Assembly: GCA_041397775.1 (NCBI GenBank)
Contig: JAWKWB010000003.1
Span: 434,001-498,000, forward strand
Origin: Ga0077555 sp041397775
Lineage (GTDB): Bacteria; Pseudomonadota; Alphaproteobacteria; Rhizobiales; Hyphomicrobiaceae
Direction: 5' to 3'
DNA length: 64,000 nucleotides
Shown here: positions 24,777 through 34,206 of the stretch, piece after piece
Position numbering within the stretch: the first letter of the stretch is position 1
Layout of the letters: each line of letters opens with the position of its first letter
Notes under the pieces: generated by a model
What the model saw: the letters and a program-made list of their open reading frames with translations, nothing else
Database searches by the model: none
What the model was told of the DNA's origin: nothing
Position numbers and translations under genes: made by a program

Positions 24777-25994
24777 TCAGGGAACGTGCGACATCCAGTA
24801 GGACAGCGCTTTCAGGATGCGGTTGTCCTCGTAGAGGCCGCTGTGGCGCAGTTCCTGCTTCGCGTCGTCCCTGGGCGTGAAGGGTACCATCTCGTGGATG
24901 TAGGACTTGGCAAGCGGTAGATCGGCCGTCGGCTCCACGTAGACGTCCACGTAGGCGTGCATCGAAGGCCGTTCCCAGCCGAAGCCCCAGGGATGGCCGC
25001 GCAGCACGCTCATCACGTAGCGGCTACCGGACAGTATCCAGACCAGAAACGCTCCGATAACGAACCAATAGCCCATCGCGTTCGCATAGGCGTCGCCGAT
25101 GGCCTCGCGACTGATGCTCGAGACCTCGGGAATGATGGCGGCGGCAAAGCCCCCCGCGAGGAGCACCAGCCAGAACACGCCGCTGACCTTGGCCATGTTC
25201 CCTTTCACCCACCGGATCGCGCGCGAGGGCCAGAGCGTGGTCGCCTCCAGCGTGTCGAGCAGCCGTGCGGCCTCGTCGCCGGGATAGATGAAGCTGATCA
25301 CGTGGGTCTGCGGCATGCCTGCCAGCGCAACGGCGTTGGCGAGCTTGGCCGCCGCGCGCCGGCCGCTGAGACGATGCGCCCGCCGGGCCAGCGGTGGCCA
25401 GAACCAGCGCACCAGGTTGCGTGCCAGGAAGGCGGTCAGGATGGCGAGAAGAAACGGAACGTAGCGGTAGCCCGCCAGCACGCCGGAGAGGGCGTGATCG
25501 AAGGTCACGGCAGCCAGGAGGCCGACGATCCAGAACGCGGCGCTCGCAATATGATCCGTGTGCCGCGCGGCATTCTCCTCGACCTCCTGGAGGGATTTGC
25601 CGGCCAGCCTGTCGTCGAGCTCGGCGCGAATGAACGGCGTGCCGAGCGTGGCGATGCCGAGCGCATGGCTTTCGACCGGCAGGTGCTTGTGCGCAAGCAG
25701 GGCCACGTTGCCGCCGTGGCTGTGGGCGACGATGAAATGCCGGCACCCCGGATTCTTTTTGCGGATGCGCCGGATGTGGGACGCCAGTTCGTAGCCGGCC
25801 CGGACCCGGGCCTTGTGCGTGTTCTGGCCGCTCCAATCGAAAACGTCGAACGTGATCGGCCCGCGCGCCGCGTCCAGTGCCGCCGCCAGTTCTCGGCGCA
25901 GGAGCGAGCCCTCGCCGGCCCACGCCGCGCCACGCGCGAACGTGCCGTGCACAAGCGTCACGATCGTTTTCGAGGTCGGGCTTCCGGGCTCCAT
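24777..25994 (-). CDS. Membrane-associated lipase-like alpha/beta hydrolase
   Basis: 405 residues. The N-terminal third is an alpha/beta-hydrolase: TIVTLVHGTFARGAAW (oxyanion region) and the nucleophile elbow VAHSHGGNVALL. Two hydrophobic blocks follow (about 165-215 and 285-345), suggesting the enzyme is embedded in or bound to the inner membrane. The pattern resembles lipase class 3/PGAP1-like predicted hydrolases. The catalytic Asp and His cannot be placed with confidence. The ATG at 25994 starts just before the first strand; the longer frame upstream is Arg-rich and unlikely to be coding. Confidence 0.72.
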   Translation of the reverse strand: MEPGSPTSKTIVTLVHGTFARGAAWAGEGSLLRRELAAALDAARGPITFDVFDWSGQNTHKARVRAGYELASHIRRIRKKNPGCRHFIVAHSHGGNVALLAHKHLPVESHALGIATLGTPFIRAELDDRLAGKSLQEVEENAARHTDHIASAAFWIVGLLAAVTFDHALSGVLAGYRYVPFLLAILTAFLARNLVRWFWPPLARRAHRLSGRRAAAKLANAVALAGMPQTHVISFIYPGDEAARLLDTLEATTLWPSRAIRWVKGNMAKVSGVFWLVLLAGGFAAAIIPEVSSISREAIGDAYANAMGYWFVIGAFLVWILSGSRYVMSVLRGHPWGFGWERPSMHAYVDVYVEPTADLPLAKSYIHEMVPFTPRDDAKQELRHSGLYEDNRILKALSYWMSHVP

Positions 25995-26059
25995 CAGGCC
26001 TGCACGAAACCTCCATCTGCCGCATGTGAACGGACGTGGCCGGCCGCCGCTCCCGCTCC

Positions 26060-26830
26060 TTATTTCGCCTGCCGGTACGCCCCAACGGCCTCGCCGAAAG
26101 CGCGGAACAGGGCGGCGTTGACGGGGTTGGTCTGTGGGTCGTATTCCGCGTGCCACTGCACCCCGAGCGCGAAGCCCGGCGCATCGGCGATGCGGATCGC
26201 CTCGATGGTGCCGTCATCGGCCACGCCCTCCACCACCACGCGCCGCCCGCATTGAAGAATGCCCTGGCCGTGCAACGAGTTGACGCGGATGACGTCGCGC
26301 CCCATGAGCCTGGCGAAGGCGCCGTCCGGCACGAGCTTCACGTCGTGGCGGTCGGCAAAGATCACCTTGGGGTCGGGGTGGATCTCGCCGTTGGCCAGCC
26401 TGGGCATGCGGTGGTTGATGCGCCCGGGGATCTCGCGGATCTCCGGGTGCAGCGAGCCGCCGAAGGCCACGTTCATCTCCTGGAAGCCGCGGCAGACGCC
26501 GAACACCGGGATCGACCGCGCCACGCATGCCTCGATCAGCGTCAGGGCGAGGGCGTCGCGGTCTTCGTCGTAGGGTTCGTGCTTCGGGTTCGGCTCGGTT
26601 TCGAAGCGCGTGGGGTGCACGTTGGCCCGCGCGCCCGTGAGCAGGATGCCGTCCACCACGTCGAGCAGCGCACCGACGTCGGTCACGCCCGGCAGGCTGG
26701 CGAACATCAGTGGCAGGGCCCCCGCCACCTCGGCAATCGCGCGCATGTTCCGCTCGCCCACGATCTGGGCATTGAAGCGGTTCTCGATCATGTGCTGGTT
26801 GCCGATGACCCCGACGACCGGCTTGCTCAT
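26060..26830 (-). CDS. Gamma-glutamyl-gamma-aminobutyrate hydrolase-like protein (peptidase C26)
   Basis: 256 residues, class I glutamine-amidotransferase fold. The nucleophile motif is VFGVCRGFQEMNVAFGG with the Cys, and the His/Glu pair is in GVQWHAEYDP. ILLTGARANVHP is the PuuD-type loop. PuuD cleaves gamma-glutamyl-GABA in putrescine breakdown. Here the neighbours are a PatB-type enzyme (35 bases upstream, same strand) and, beyond it, divergent sarcosine oxidase genes, so a different gamma-glutamyl amide may be the substrate. That is inference. Confidence 0.85.
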   Translation of the reverse strand: MSKPVVGVIGNQHMIENRFNAQIVGERNMRAIAEVAGALPLMFASLPGVTDVGALLDVVDGILLTGARANVHPTRFETEPNPKHEPYDEDRDALALTLIEACVARSIPVFGVCRGFQEMNVAFGGSLHPEIREIPGRINHRMPRLANGEIHPDPKVIFADRHDVKLVPDGAFARLMGRDVIRVNSLHGQGILQCGRRVVVEGVADDGTIEAIRIADAPGFALGVQWHAEYDPQTNPVNAALFRAFGEAVGAYRQAK

Positions 26831-26865
26831 GGGCGTAGACCTCGGCTGCGCTGTTTGCTGCGGGA

Positions 26866-28053
26866 TTATCGGCCGTTGCGGATGTCGCGGAACGCTTCGT
26901 CGAGGCGGCCGAGGGCCTCTTTCAGAAGCGGACGCGGCATGGCGAAGTTGAAGCGAAGCCACGTGTCGCCGCCTGGGCCGAACTGTTGCCCGGGGCTGGC
27001 GAAGATGCGCGCACCCTTGGCCACGCGCTCGGCGACGTCGGTGGGCGCCAGTCCGGTGCCCGAGAAATCGACCCAGCCCAGGTACGTGGAATCGAGCCGC
27101 ATGGAGCGCGCACCGGGGATCGAGTTCGCCACGCAGGCGTCCAGCAGGTCGCGATTGCCTGCCAGGTACGGCAGCAGCGCGTCGAGCCAGGCTTCGCCCG
27201 TCCGCCAGCCCGCCTCCGTCGCGATCATGCCGAAGCTGTTGTAGGAGGCGAGCCCGTTGGCCGCGATGCGCGCGTCGATCTTCTTTTTCAGTTCCGGGTT
27301 CGACGTCACGCAGGCGCCCACGTGCGCGCCCGCGAGATTGAAGGTCTTGGTGGCAGCGAAGCACGACACCAGCCGATCCGCGACCTCGGGCGCCGCCGAG
27401 AGCGTCGGCGTATGCTTGGCGCCCGCGAACACGAGGTCGCAGTGAATCTCGTCGGAGATGAGGATGAGGTTACGCTCGATGCAAACCGCCGCGAGTGCCT
27501 TGATCTCGGCCGGCGTCCACACCGTGCCGCCGGGATTGTGCGGGCTGCAGAACAGCACCACCTTGGTGCGCGGCGTCAGCTTGGACCGGAGGAGATCAAG
27601 GTCCATGTGGTAGCGGCCGTCCTTTTCGACGAGTTGCACGTCGAGGATGCGCCGGTTGTTGGCGTTGATGATCTTGCGGAACGCATGATAGGCGGGCGGG
27701 AACACCACCACCTCGTCGCCGGGCTCGCTGATGGCCTGCAGCACCTGGCCGATGCCCGAGACGATGCCCGGCGCCGGGCTGACCCACGCGGGTTCGATGG
27801 CGAGCCCGTGCCGCTTCTTCACCCAGGCCGCGGCGGCGTCCGCCCAGCTTCCCGTGTCGGCGTAGTAGCCGTGAACGCCCCGCTCGACTTCTTCGCGCAG
27901 CGCCGCCGTGGCGCCCGGAGGAGCGGCGAAATCCATGTCCGCAACCCACATCGGGATGGCGTCGGCCGCCGTGATGCCCGACAGCTTCGCGATATTGTCC
28001 CATTTCGAGGAATGCGTACCGCGCCGCTCGATCACCCGGTCGAAGTCGAACAT
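26866..28053 (-). CDS. PatB/MalY-family PLP-dependent aminotransferase or C-S lyase
   Basis: 395 residues, fold type I. MWVADMDFAAPP near the N-terminus, HGYYAD, CSPHNPGG, SDEIHCDLVF and the Schiff-base lysine in AATKTFNLAG are the MalY/PatB landmarks. Members are mostly cystathionine beta-lyases; some act as aminotransferases. It is cytoplasmic. It shares its strand with the C26 hydrolase, with a 35-base gap, and is divergent from soxB across 322 bases. Confidence 0.87.
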   Translation of the reverse strand: MFDFDRVIERRGTHSSKWDNIAKLSGITAADAIPMWVADMDFAAPPGATAALREEVERGVHGYYADTGSWADAAAAWVKKRHGLAIEPAWVSPAPGIVSGIGQVLQAISEPGDEVVVFPPAYHAFRKIINANNRRILDVQLVEKDGRYHMDLDLLRSKLTPRTKVVLFCSPHNPGGTVWTPAEIKALAAVCIERNLILISDEIHCDLVFAGAKHTPTLSAAPEVADRLVSCFAATKTFNLAGAHVGACVTSNPELKKKIDARIAANGLASYNSFGMIATEAGWRTGEAWLDALLPYLAGNRDLLDACVANSIPGARSMRLDSTYLGWVDFSGTGLAPTDVAERVAKGARIFASPGQQFGPGGDTWLRFNFAMPRPLLKEALGRLDEAFRDIRNGR

Positions 28054-28375
28054 GTCTGGCCCCTCAAGAGCAGTTCACACAAGCGCCCTTAAATGCGTCC
28101 GCACGCGCAGCAGGTCAAGGAACTAGCCGCGTTTGGCAGGCAGGCGTGTGATGCAGGACGCACAACGACCCTGGCCGGCCCGGCAATCTCAGGAGCGCAA
28201 TCGCCGATCTCGATCACCTCGGCTGCGTCGAAGGCTGGAACAACGCGCGGGCTTGAGGTAGCCAAGGGATCGCCGGGGCAATGCAGGTGCTGCCCTGCAG
28301 ACCCGGCGAACGAACCGGCAGGCTGGCCGGTGGGCCGCCATCGCGGCCGCCGGCAATCCGCGAGGACATGGATCC
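28054..28375. other. Divergent promoter region between the PatB-type gene and soxB
   Basis: 322 bases without a supported gene. It presumably carries promoters in both directions. No strong inverted repeat or -35/-10 pair stands out. Confidence 0.4.
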
Positions 28376-29626
28376 GTGCGCTTTTCTTTTCTGAGCCTCG
28401 CCCGCAATGCGCTGGGCGGCAATACCGCCTGGGGTCGGCAGTGGCGCTCCCCCGAGCCAAAGGCGAGCTACGACGCTATCGTCGTCGGCGGCGGCGGGCA
28501 TGGCCTGGGTACGGCCTACTACCTCGCCAAGGAGCACGGCCTCACCAACATCGCCGTGCTGGAGAAGGGCTGGATCGGCGGCGGCAATACGGGCCGCAAC
28601 ACCACGATCATCCGTTCCAACTACCTCTGGGAAGCGTCCGAGGCGATCTACGAGCTGTCCGTGAAGCTCTGGGAGACGCTGTCGGACGAGCTCAACTACA
28701 ACGTCATGTACTCGCCGCGCGGCGTCATGATGCTGGCCCATACGGTCCATGACATCCAGGTCTTCAAGCGTCACGTACACGCCAACCGGCTCGCCGGCAT
28801 CGACAACGAGTGGCTGACGCCGGAAGAAGCCAAGGCGTTCTGCCCGCCGCTCGAGATCTCCCCGCGCCTGCGCTACCCGGTGCTGGGGGCTGCGCTGCAG
28901 CGGCGCGGCGGCACCGCCCGGCACGACGCGGTTGCCTGGGGCTATGCGCGCGGCGCCAGTGCGCTGGGCGTCGACATCATCCAGAACTGCGAGGTGACGG
29001 GCATCGGGCGCGGGCCCGACGGCGCCGTGACCGGCGTCGAGACCACGCGCGGCTTCATCGGCGCAAAGAAGATCGGCGTCGTGGCGGCCGGTCACACTTC
29101 CGTGCTCATGAGCATGGCCGGCGTGCGCATGCCGCTGGAAAGCTACCCCCTGCAGGCCCTCGTATCCGAACCGGTGAAGCCCGTGTTTCCCTGCGTCGTG
29201 ATGTCCAACACGGTGCACGCCTACATCTCGCAATCCGACAAGGGCGAGCTGGTGATCGGGGCCGGCACCGACGTCTATACGTCCTACAGCCAGACCGGGG
29301 GGCTGCACATCACCACGCACACGGTCGATGCCATCTGCGACCTGTTCCCGATGTTCCGGCGCATGCGCATGATGCGCAACTGGGGCGGCATCGTCGACGT
29401 GACCCCGGACCGCTCGCCGATCATCGGCAAGACCCCGGTGCCCGGCCTCTTCGTCAACTGCGGCTGGGGCACCGGCGGTTTCAAGGCGACGCCGGGCTCG
29501 GCCTACGTCTTCGCGGCCACCCTCGCCAGGGGCGAACCCCATCCAGTCGCCGCACCGTTCTCGCTGGAGCGCTTCACGACCGGCGATCTCATCGACGAAG
29601 CGGCCGCCGCCGCGGTGGCCCACTGA
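28376..29626 (+). CDS. soxB: Sarcosine oxidase, beta subunit
   Basis: 416 residues. The FAD-binding Rossmann motif is DAIVVGGGGHGLGTAYYLA (about residues 35-53). WIGGGNTGRNTTIIRSNY and the GGTARHDAVAWGYARGA segment follow; its His is the likely covalent FMN attachment site known in heterotetrameric enzymes. This subunit demethylates sarcosine to glycine. The GTG at 28376 begins MRFSFLSLARNAL, the usual SoxB start. soxD follows after 11 bases. Confidence 0.94.
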   Translation: MRFSFLSLARNALGGNTAWGRQWRSPEPKASYDAIVVGGGGHGLGTAYYLAKEHGLTNIAVLEKGWIGGGNTGRNTTIIRSNYLWEASEAIYELSVKLWETLSDELNYNVMYSPRGVMMLAHTVHDIQVFKRHVHANRLAGIDNEWLTPEEAKAFCPPLEISPRLRYPVLGAALQRRGGTARHDAVAWGYARGASALGVDIIQNCEVTGIGRGPDGAVTGVETTRGFIGAKKIGVVAAGHTSVLMSMAGVRMPLESYPLQALVSEPVKPVFPCVVMSNTVHAYISQSDKGELVIGAGTDVYTSYSQTGGLHITTHTVDAICDLFPMFRRMRMMRNWGGIVDVTPDRSPIIGKTPVPGLFVNCGWGTGGFKATPGSAYVFAATLARGEPHPVAAPFSLERFTTGDLIDEAAAAAVAH

Positions 29627-29637
29627 AAGTTCATGCG

Positions 29638-29943
29638 ATGCTGCAGATCCATTGTCCCTACTGCGACGCGATACGCCCCGAGACCGAGTTCCGCTACGGC
29701 GGCGAGGCGCACATTGCCCGTCCGGCCGATCCATCGGTCATGAGTGACGAGGCCTGGGCCGACTTCCTCTACATGCGCACGAACCCGAAGGGGCTCCATG
29801 TCGAGCGCTGGCGCCACATGCATGGCTGCGGCCGCTTCTTCAACGCCGTGCGCGATACCGTGAGCGACCGCATCCTGGCGACGTACAAGGCAGGCGCGCC
29901 AAGGCCCGATCTGACCGATATCGCCAAGGGAGGCGGCCAATGA
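29638..29943 (+). CDS. soxD: Sarcosine oxidase, delta subunit
   Basis: 101 residues. Zn ligands of the family are visible: Cys6 and Cys9 in HCPYCDA, and the later His and Cys in HMHGCGRFF. It bridges the alpha and beta subunits. ATG 29638 places the first Cys at residue 6 as in relatives. Its stop overlaps the soxA start (ATGA). Confidence 0.93.
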   Translation: MLQIHCPYCDAIRPETEFRYGGEAHIARPADPSVMSDEAWADFLYMRTNPKGLHVERWRHMHGCGRFFNAVRDTVSDRILATYKAGAPRPDLTDIAKGGGQ

Positions 29944-32900
29944 CGCGCCGTTTCCGCCTCGCCACGGGGGGCCGCATCGACCGCAGCCGCCCGCTTGACT
30001 TCACGTTCGACGGCACGCGCCTCCAGGGCTATGCGGGCGACACGCTGGCCTCCGCGCTCATCGCCAACGGCGTGCATCTCGTCGGACGCTCCTACAAGTA
30101 TCATCGCCCGCGCGGCATTCTTTCCGCCGGCGCCGAGGAGCCCAATGCGCTCGTCACCGTCGATCGCGGCGGCGGGCGCGAGGCGCCCAATCTGCGCGCC
30201 ACCCAGGTCGAGCTTTACGAGGGGCTTGCCGCTACCAGCCAGAACCGCTGGCCGTCGCTGGCCTTCGATGCGGGCGCGATCAACGATCGCTTCTCGCCGC
30301 TGTTCTCGGCCGGCTTCTACTACAAGACGTTCATGGGGCCGCGCATGCTGGGCTCCAACTGGGCCTGGACGAACGTCTACGAGCCGATCATCCGGCGCGC
30401 CGCGGGTCTCGGCCGGGCTCCCGTGCTGCCCGACCCCGACCACTACACGAGCCGCTTCGCCCATTGCGAGGTCCTGGTCGTGGGGGCGGGTCCGGCCGGC
30501 CTGGCGGCGGCGTTGGCGGCCTCCGAGAGCGGTGCCCGCGTCATCGTATGCGACGAGCAGGCAGAACTCGGAGGCTCGCTTCTGTCGGAGACGGAGGCCG
30601 AAATCGACGGCATGACGGCCGATGCATGGCTGGCGGCCACCGTGGCCAGACTGGCGGCCAACGATCGCGTCACGTTACTGCCGCGTACGCAGGCGTTCGG
30701 CTATTTCGCGCAGAATTTCGTCGGTCTGGCGCAGCGCGTGACGGATCATCTCGCCCATCCGGATCCCGACTTGCCCCGCGAGCGGCTCTGGCAGGTGCGC
30801 GCCAGGCAGGTGGTGCTCGCGACCGGCGCCATCGAGCGCCCCCTGGTCTTCGCCGACAACGACAGGCCGGGCATCATGCTCGCCGATGCCGCGCGCACCT
30901 ACGTCACGCGCTACGGCGTCAGGCCCGGGTCGCGGGCGGTCGTGGCGACGGCGACGGACACGGGCTATCTCGCCGCGCTCGCGCTGAAGAAGGCGGGCGT
31001 CGAGGTGGCGCTCATCGCCGACGTGCGGGAAAGGCCCGATGGGGCCGTCATCGGCGCCGCACGCGCATCGGGCCTGCGCATCGCACCCGCGACCGTGATC
31101 GCGGGCACGCAGGGCCGCACCCGCGTCACCGGCATCACGACCGGCCGCATCGCGACCGACGGCTCGGTCGGTGCGGACGAGCGCATCGCCTGCGATCTCG
31201 TCGCCATGTCGGGGGGATGGACGCCTTCGGTCCACCTCTTCTCGCATTCGCGGGGCAAGGTCGCCTGGAGCGCGGGCGCGAATGCCTTCCTGCCCGGCAC
31301 GATCGCCCAGGATCAGCGATCGGCGGGTGCATGCCGCGGCGTCTTTGGCCTGGCCGAGGTGATGGACGACGGTTATGCGGCGGGCGTCGCCGCGCTCGAG
31401 GAAGCCTGCGGCACCGTCGTGCCGTCACGTACGTTCATTTCCACTGCGCCCGATTGCGAAACGCGCGGCATCGCCGGGGCCTGTCCGCAACCGCCTGGCA
31501 AGGCGCGCGCCTTCGTCGATTTCCAGCACGACGTCACGACGAAGGATCTGAAGCTCGCCACGCAGGAAGGCTTCCACTCGATCGAGCACGTCAAGCGCTA
31601 CACGACGACGGGCATGGCGACCGACCAGGGCAAGACGTCGAACGTCAACGCGCTGGCGTTCGTGGCGGGGACGCTCGGCAAGCCCATCGAGGCCGTCGGG
31701 CACACGACATTCCGCCAGCCCTACACGCCCGTGAGCTTCGGCACTCTGGCCGGCCACAATCGTGGAGAACTGTTCGATCCCGTGCGCCGCACGCCCATCG
31801 ACGGCTGGGCCGCGGAGCGCGGCGCCGTGTTCGAGGACGTCGGCCTGTGGAAACGCGCCCGCTTCTTCCCGCACGCCGGCGAGGACATGCACGCCGCCGT
31901 CGCCCGCGAGTGCAAGACGGCGCGCACCACGGTCGGCATCTTCGATGCGTCCACGCTCGGCAAGATCGAGGTCGCCGGTCCCGATGCCGCCGAGTTTCTC
32001 GAACGCATGTACGTCAATCCCTGGAAGAAACTGGCACCGGGACGCTGCCGCTACGGTATCATGCTGAACGAGGCGGGCTTCATCATCGACGATGGCGTCG
32101 TCGGCCGGCTATCGGACAGCGTCTTCCACGTCACGACGACGACCGGCGGCGCACCGCGTGTGCTGCACCAGATGGAAGACTACCTCCAGACCGAGTTCCC
32201 GGAACTGAAGGTCTGGCTGACGTCCACCACGGAGCAATGGGCGGTGATCGCGCTGCAAGGTCCCAAGGCCCGTGACGCATTGAGCCCCCTCGTCGAGGGG
32301 ATCGACCTCTCGCCCGGTGCCTTGCCGCACATGGGGCTGGCCACGGGGCGTATCTGCGGCGTCGACGCACGCATCTTCCGGGTCAGCTTCACCGGCGAGG
32401 CGGGCTTCGAGGTCAACGTCCCGCCCGACCACGCGCGCGCCGTCTGGGAGCGGCTGTGGGAGAACGTCGAGAAGCTCGGCGGCTGTGCCTATGGCACGGA
32501 GACCATGCATGTGCTGCGTGCCGAGAAGGGGTTCATCATCGTCGGCCAGGAGACGGACGGCACCGTGACGCCGGACGACGCTGGTCTGACCTGGGCGATC
32601 GGCAAGGCGAAGCGCGACTTCGTCGGCAAGCGCTCGCTCACGCGGCCCGACATGCTGAAGGCCGACCGCAAGCAACTCGTCGGCCTGAAGACACGGGATC
32701 CCGCGACCATTCTGGAGGAGGGCGCGCAGATCACCGCCGATCCGAATCCGGCCAAGGGCACGCCTGCGCTCGGGCATGTCACGTCCGCCTACTGGAGCGC
32801 GACGCTCGATCGTTCCATCGCCCTGGCGCTGGTTGCAGGCGGTCGCGCGCGGATGCGCCAGACGCTCAATGTCCCGATGCCCGGCGGCGCCATTCCCGTC

Positions 32901-32954
32901 GAGGTCGTCTCGCCCGTGTTCCTCGATCCCAAGGGAGAGCGGCTCGATGGCTGA
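29940..32954 (+). CDS. soxA: Sarcosine oxidase, alpha subunit
   Basis: 1004 residues, the family length. The N-terminal part (about 15-100) is a 2Fe-2S-ferredoxin-like fold segment (YAGDTLASALIANGVHLVGRSYKYHRPRG in context). The NAD+-binding domain has VLVVGAGPAGLAAALAA (about 178-194) and a second dinucleotide-binding region near 310-350. The C-terminal ~370 residues are a GcvT-like aminomethyl-transfer domain (FTGEAGFEVNVP) that passes the methylene group to tetrahydrofolate. Four-base overlap with soxD and eight-base overlap with soxG show coupling. Confidence 0.95.
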   Translation: MTRRFRLATGGRIDRSRPLDFTFDGTRLQGYAGDTLASALIANGVHLVGRSYKYHRPRGILSAGAEEPNALVTVDRGGGREAPNLRATQVELYEGLAATSQNRWPSLAFDAGAINDRFSPLFSAGFYYKTFMGPRMLGSNWAWTNVYEPIIRRAAGLGRAPVLPDPDHYTSRFAHCEVLVVGAGPAGLAAALAASESGARVIVCDEQAELGGSLLSETEAEIDGMTADAWLAATVARLAANDRVTLLPRTQAFGYFAQNFVGLAQRVTDHLAHPDPDLPRERLWQVRARQVVLATGAIERPLVFADNDRPGIMLADAARTYVTRYGVRPGSRAVVATATDTGYLAALALKKAGVEVALIADVRERPDGAVIGAARASGLRIAPATVIAGTQGRTRVTGITTGRIATDGSVGADERIACDLVAMSGGWTPSVHLFSHSRGKVAWSAGANAFLPGTIAQDQRSAGACRGVFGLAEVMDDGYAAGVAALEEACGTVVPSRTFISTAPDCETRGIAGACPQPPGKARAFVDFQHDVTTKDLKLATQEGFHSIEHVKRYTTTGMATDQGKTSNVNALAFVAGTLGKPIEAVGHTTFRQPYTPVSFGTLAGHNRGELFDPVRRTPIDGWAAERGAVFEDVGLWKRARFFPHAGEDMHAAVARECKTARTTVGIFDASTLGKIEVAGPDAAEFLERMYVNPWKKLAPGRCRYGIMLNEAGFIIDDGVVGRLSDSVFHVTTTTGGAPRVLHQMEDYLQTEFPELKVWLTSTTEQWAVIALQGPKARDALSPLVEGIDLSPGALPHMGLATGRICGVDARIFRVSFTGEAGFEVNVPPDHARAVWERLWENVEKLGGCAYGTETMHVLRAEKGFIIVGQETDGTVTPDDAGLTWAIGKAKRDFVGKRSLTRPDMLKADRKQLVGLKTRDPATILEEGAQITADPNPAKGTPALGHVTSAYWSATLDRSIALALVAGGRARMRQTLNVPMPGGAIPVEVVSPVFLDPKGERLDG

Positions 32955-33510
32955 GCCTGTGATGAAATTGCAACCGCGCTCGGCGCTGCACGGACTCGAC
33001 CTGCCGCAGCGCGTCGGCATCCTTTCCTTTGCCGAAGCGCCCCCCGCCACACGCCTGAGCTATCGCGGCGACGCGAGTGCGATCGGCGATGCGCTGGGCG
33101 TCGCGCTACCGTCGGAGCCCTGCCGGAGCGCCGCGGCGGCGGACCGCGCCGCGCTGTGGCTCGGCCCCGACGAGTGGCTGGTGCTGGCGCCCGCCGAGGA
33201 GCGCGAAGCACTCGTTGCAGCAATCGACCGGGCCATCGCCGGCAAGGCCGCCGTCGTGGTGGACATCAGCCAGCGCAATTGCGCCCTCACGATCACGGGC
33301 CCGAAGGCGGAGCTGGCACTTTCGACCGGCTGCCCTCTCGACCTCGATGTGGCGGCGTTCCCGGTCGGAATGTGCACGCGCACCATCTTCGCCAAGGCCG
33401 AGATCGTCCTGTGGCGACGGGCCCGCGAGGAATTCCGGCTCGAGATCTGGCGCTCGTTCGCGCCCTACGTCGTCGGCCTGCTCAACGAAGCCGCCCGCGA
33501 TCTCGATTGA
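32947..33510 (+). CDS. soxG: Sarcosine oxidase, gamma subunit
   Basis: 187 residues. SoxG is a small GcvT-like structural subunit of the heterotetramer. WLGPDEWLVLAP and VVDISQRNCALTITGP are typical. The ATG at 32947 lies inside the end of soxA. It is the last gene of soxBDAG. The glyA and folate-processing genes often found with sox operons are not present here. Confidence 0.9.
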   Translation: MAEPVMKLQPRSALHGLDLPQRVGILSFAEAPPATRLSYRGDASAIGDALGVALPSEPCRSAAAADRAALWLGPDEWLVLAPAEEREALVAAIDRAIAGKAAVVVDISQRNCALTITGPKAELALSTGCPLDLDVAAFPVGMCTRTIFAKAEIVLWRRAREEFRLEIWRSFAPYVVGLLNEAARDLD

Positions 33511-33549
33511 TGCAAGGCATGGGTAGTGTGGCGCGCGATGGGAAGACGC

Positions 33550-34134
33550 TCAGGGAGCGGGCCAGCCGATCTTTCTTTCGAAATCAGCGTGCCAAAGGAG
33601 TTCCGGTGCGGTCTTGCTGTTCGGAAGCGTCACCAGGACGATCTGCAATCCTGATATGCGGGCATGTTTCATTGCCGGGATGCAATCTGTATCGTTGGTG
33701 AGAAGTGCAATGCGATCAACGGCCTTCGATTGAGCAAATGTAGCGATATCCAGGCCGATTCTCATGTCGACGCCCTTCTGTTCGAAGTCGGGCTTGAAAT
33801 CGGCGTCTGTCAGCGCCTTGGATGCAACCGGCGTCTTGATGGGCTTGTAGCCTCTGAACTTGAGCACGCCGCGCCGCACAGCGAACAGGTTCCGGGTGGC
33901 CAAGTCTCTCAGCCATTTGTCGGAGCCCTTGAATTCGTACTTGGCTCCAGATACGGGCAGCGTCACCGTGCCCGAATATGGTGCGCAGTCGTAATAGAGT
34001 ATGCGCAGGAGGGTCTCGTCAGGTTGGGGACTCGCGAGGCCAATTTTCTCAATATAGTCAGGATTATATGGATGGCCCGCCCTGTTCGTGAGCACACGAA
34101 GATGGCCTCCGTCGATGAGCGTCGCAATTCGCAT
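33550..34134 (-). CDS. NYN-domain (LabA/DUF88-type) putative ribonuclease
   Basis: 194 residues of the PIN-like NYN fold. Acidic catalytic positions appear in ATLIDGGHL, in the central VDMRIGLDIATFA and in LLTNDTDCIPA. NYN proteins are mostly RNA-processing nucleases. Base composition is clearly lower in G+C than the flanking genes (estimated by eye near 54%), suggesting recent acquisition. ATG 34134 is preferred: the upstream ATG at 34164 lies inside an intrinsic terminator hairpin. The gene converges with soxG. Confidence 0.78.
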   Translation of the reverse strand: MRIATLIDGGHLRVLTNRAGHPYNPDYIEKIGLASPQPDETLLRILYYDCAPYSGTVTLPVSGAKYEFKGSDKWLRDLATRNLFAVRRGVLKFRGYKPIKTPVASKALTDADFKPDFEQKGVDMRIGLDIATFAQSKAVDRIALLTNDTDCIPAMKHARISGLQIVLVTLPNSKTAPELLWHADFERKIGWPAP

Positions 34135-34146
34135 CGTCAATGCCAG

Positions 34147-34179
34147 TAAAAAGCCCCCGTGCATCGCTGCACAAGGGCT
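34147..34179 (-). terminator. Intrinsic terminator directly upstream of the NYN gene
   Basis: On the minus strand: AGCCC, two mismatches, GTGCA, loop GCGA, TGCAC, two mismatches, GGGCT, then TTTTTA. The U-tract ends 13 bases before the NYN start codon. Transcripts entering from the right would stop here, so the site is either an attenuator for the NYN gene or the 3' end of a small RNA. Confidence 0.65.
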
Positions 34180-34188
34180 GGATATAAG

Positions 34189-34206
34189 GCCCGCCTACGG
34201 GCGTAG
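34189..34206 (-). promoter_or_regulatory. Mutually exclusive small hairpins in the NYN leader
   Basis: GCCCG-CCTA-CGGGC (34189-34202) and CTACG-GG-CGTAG (34195-34206) share bases, so only one can form at a time. Direct GGATAT copies flank them. Together with the adjacent terminator this has the form of a transcription attenuator. Confidence 0.35.
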
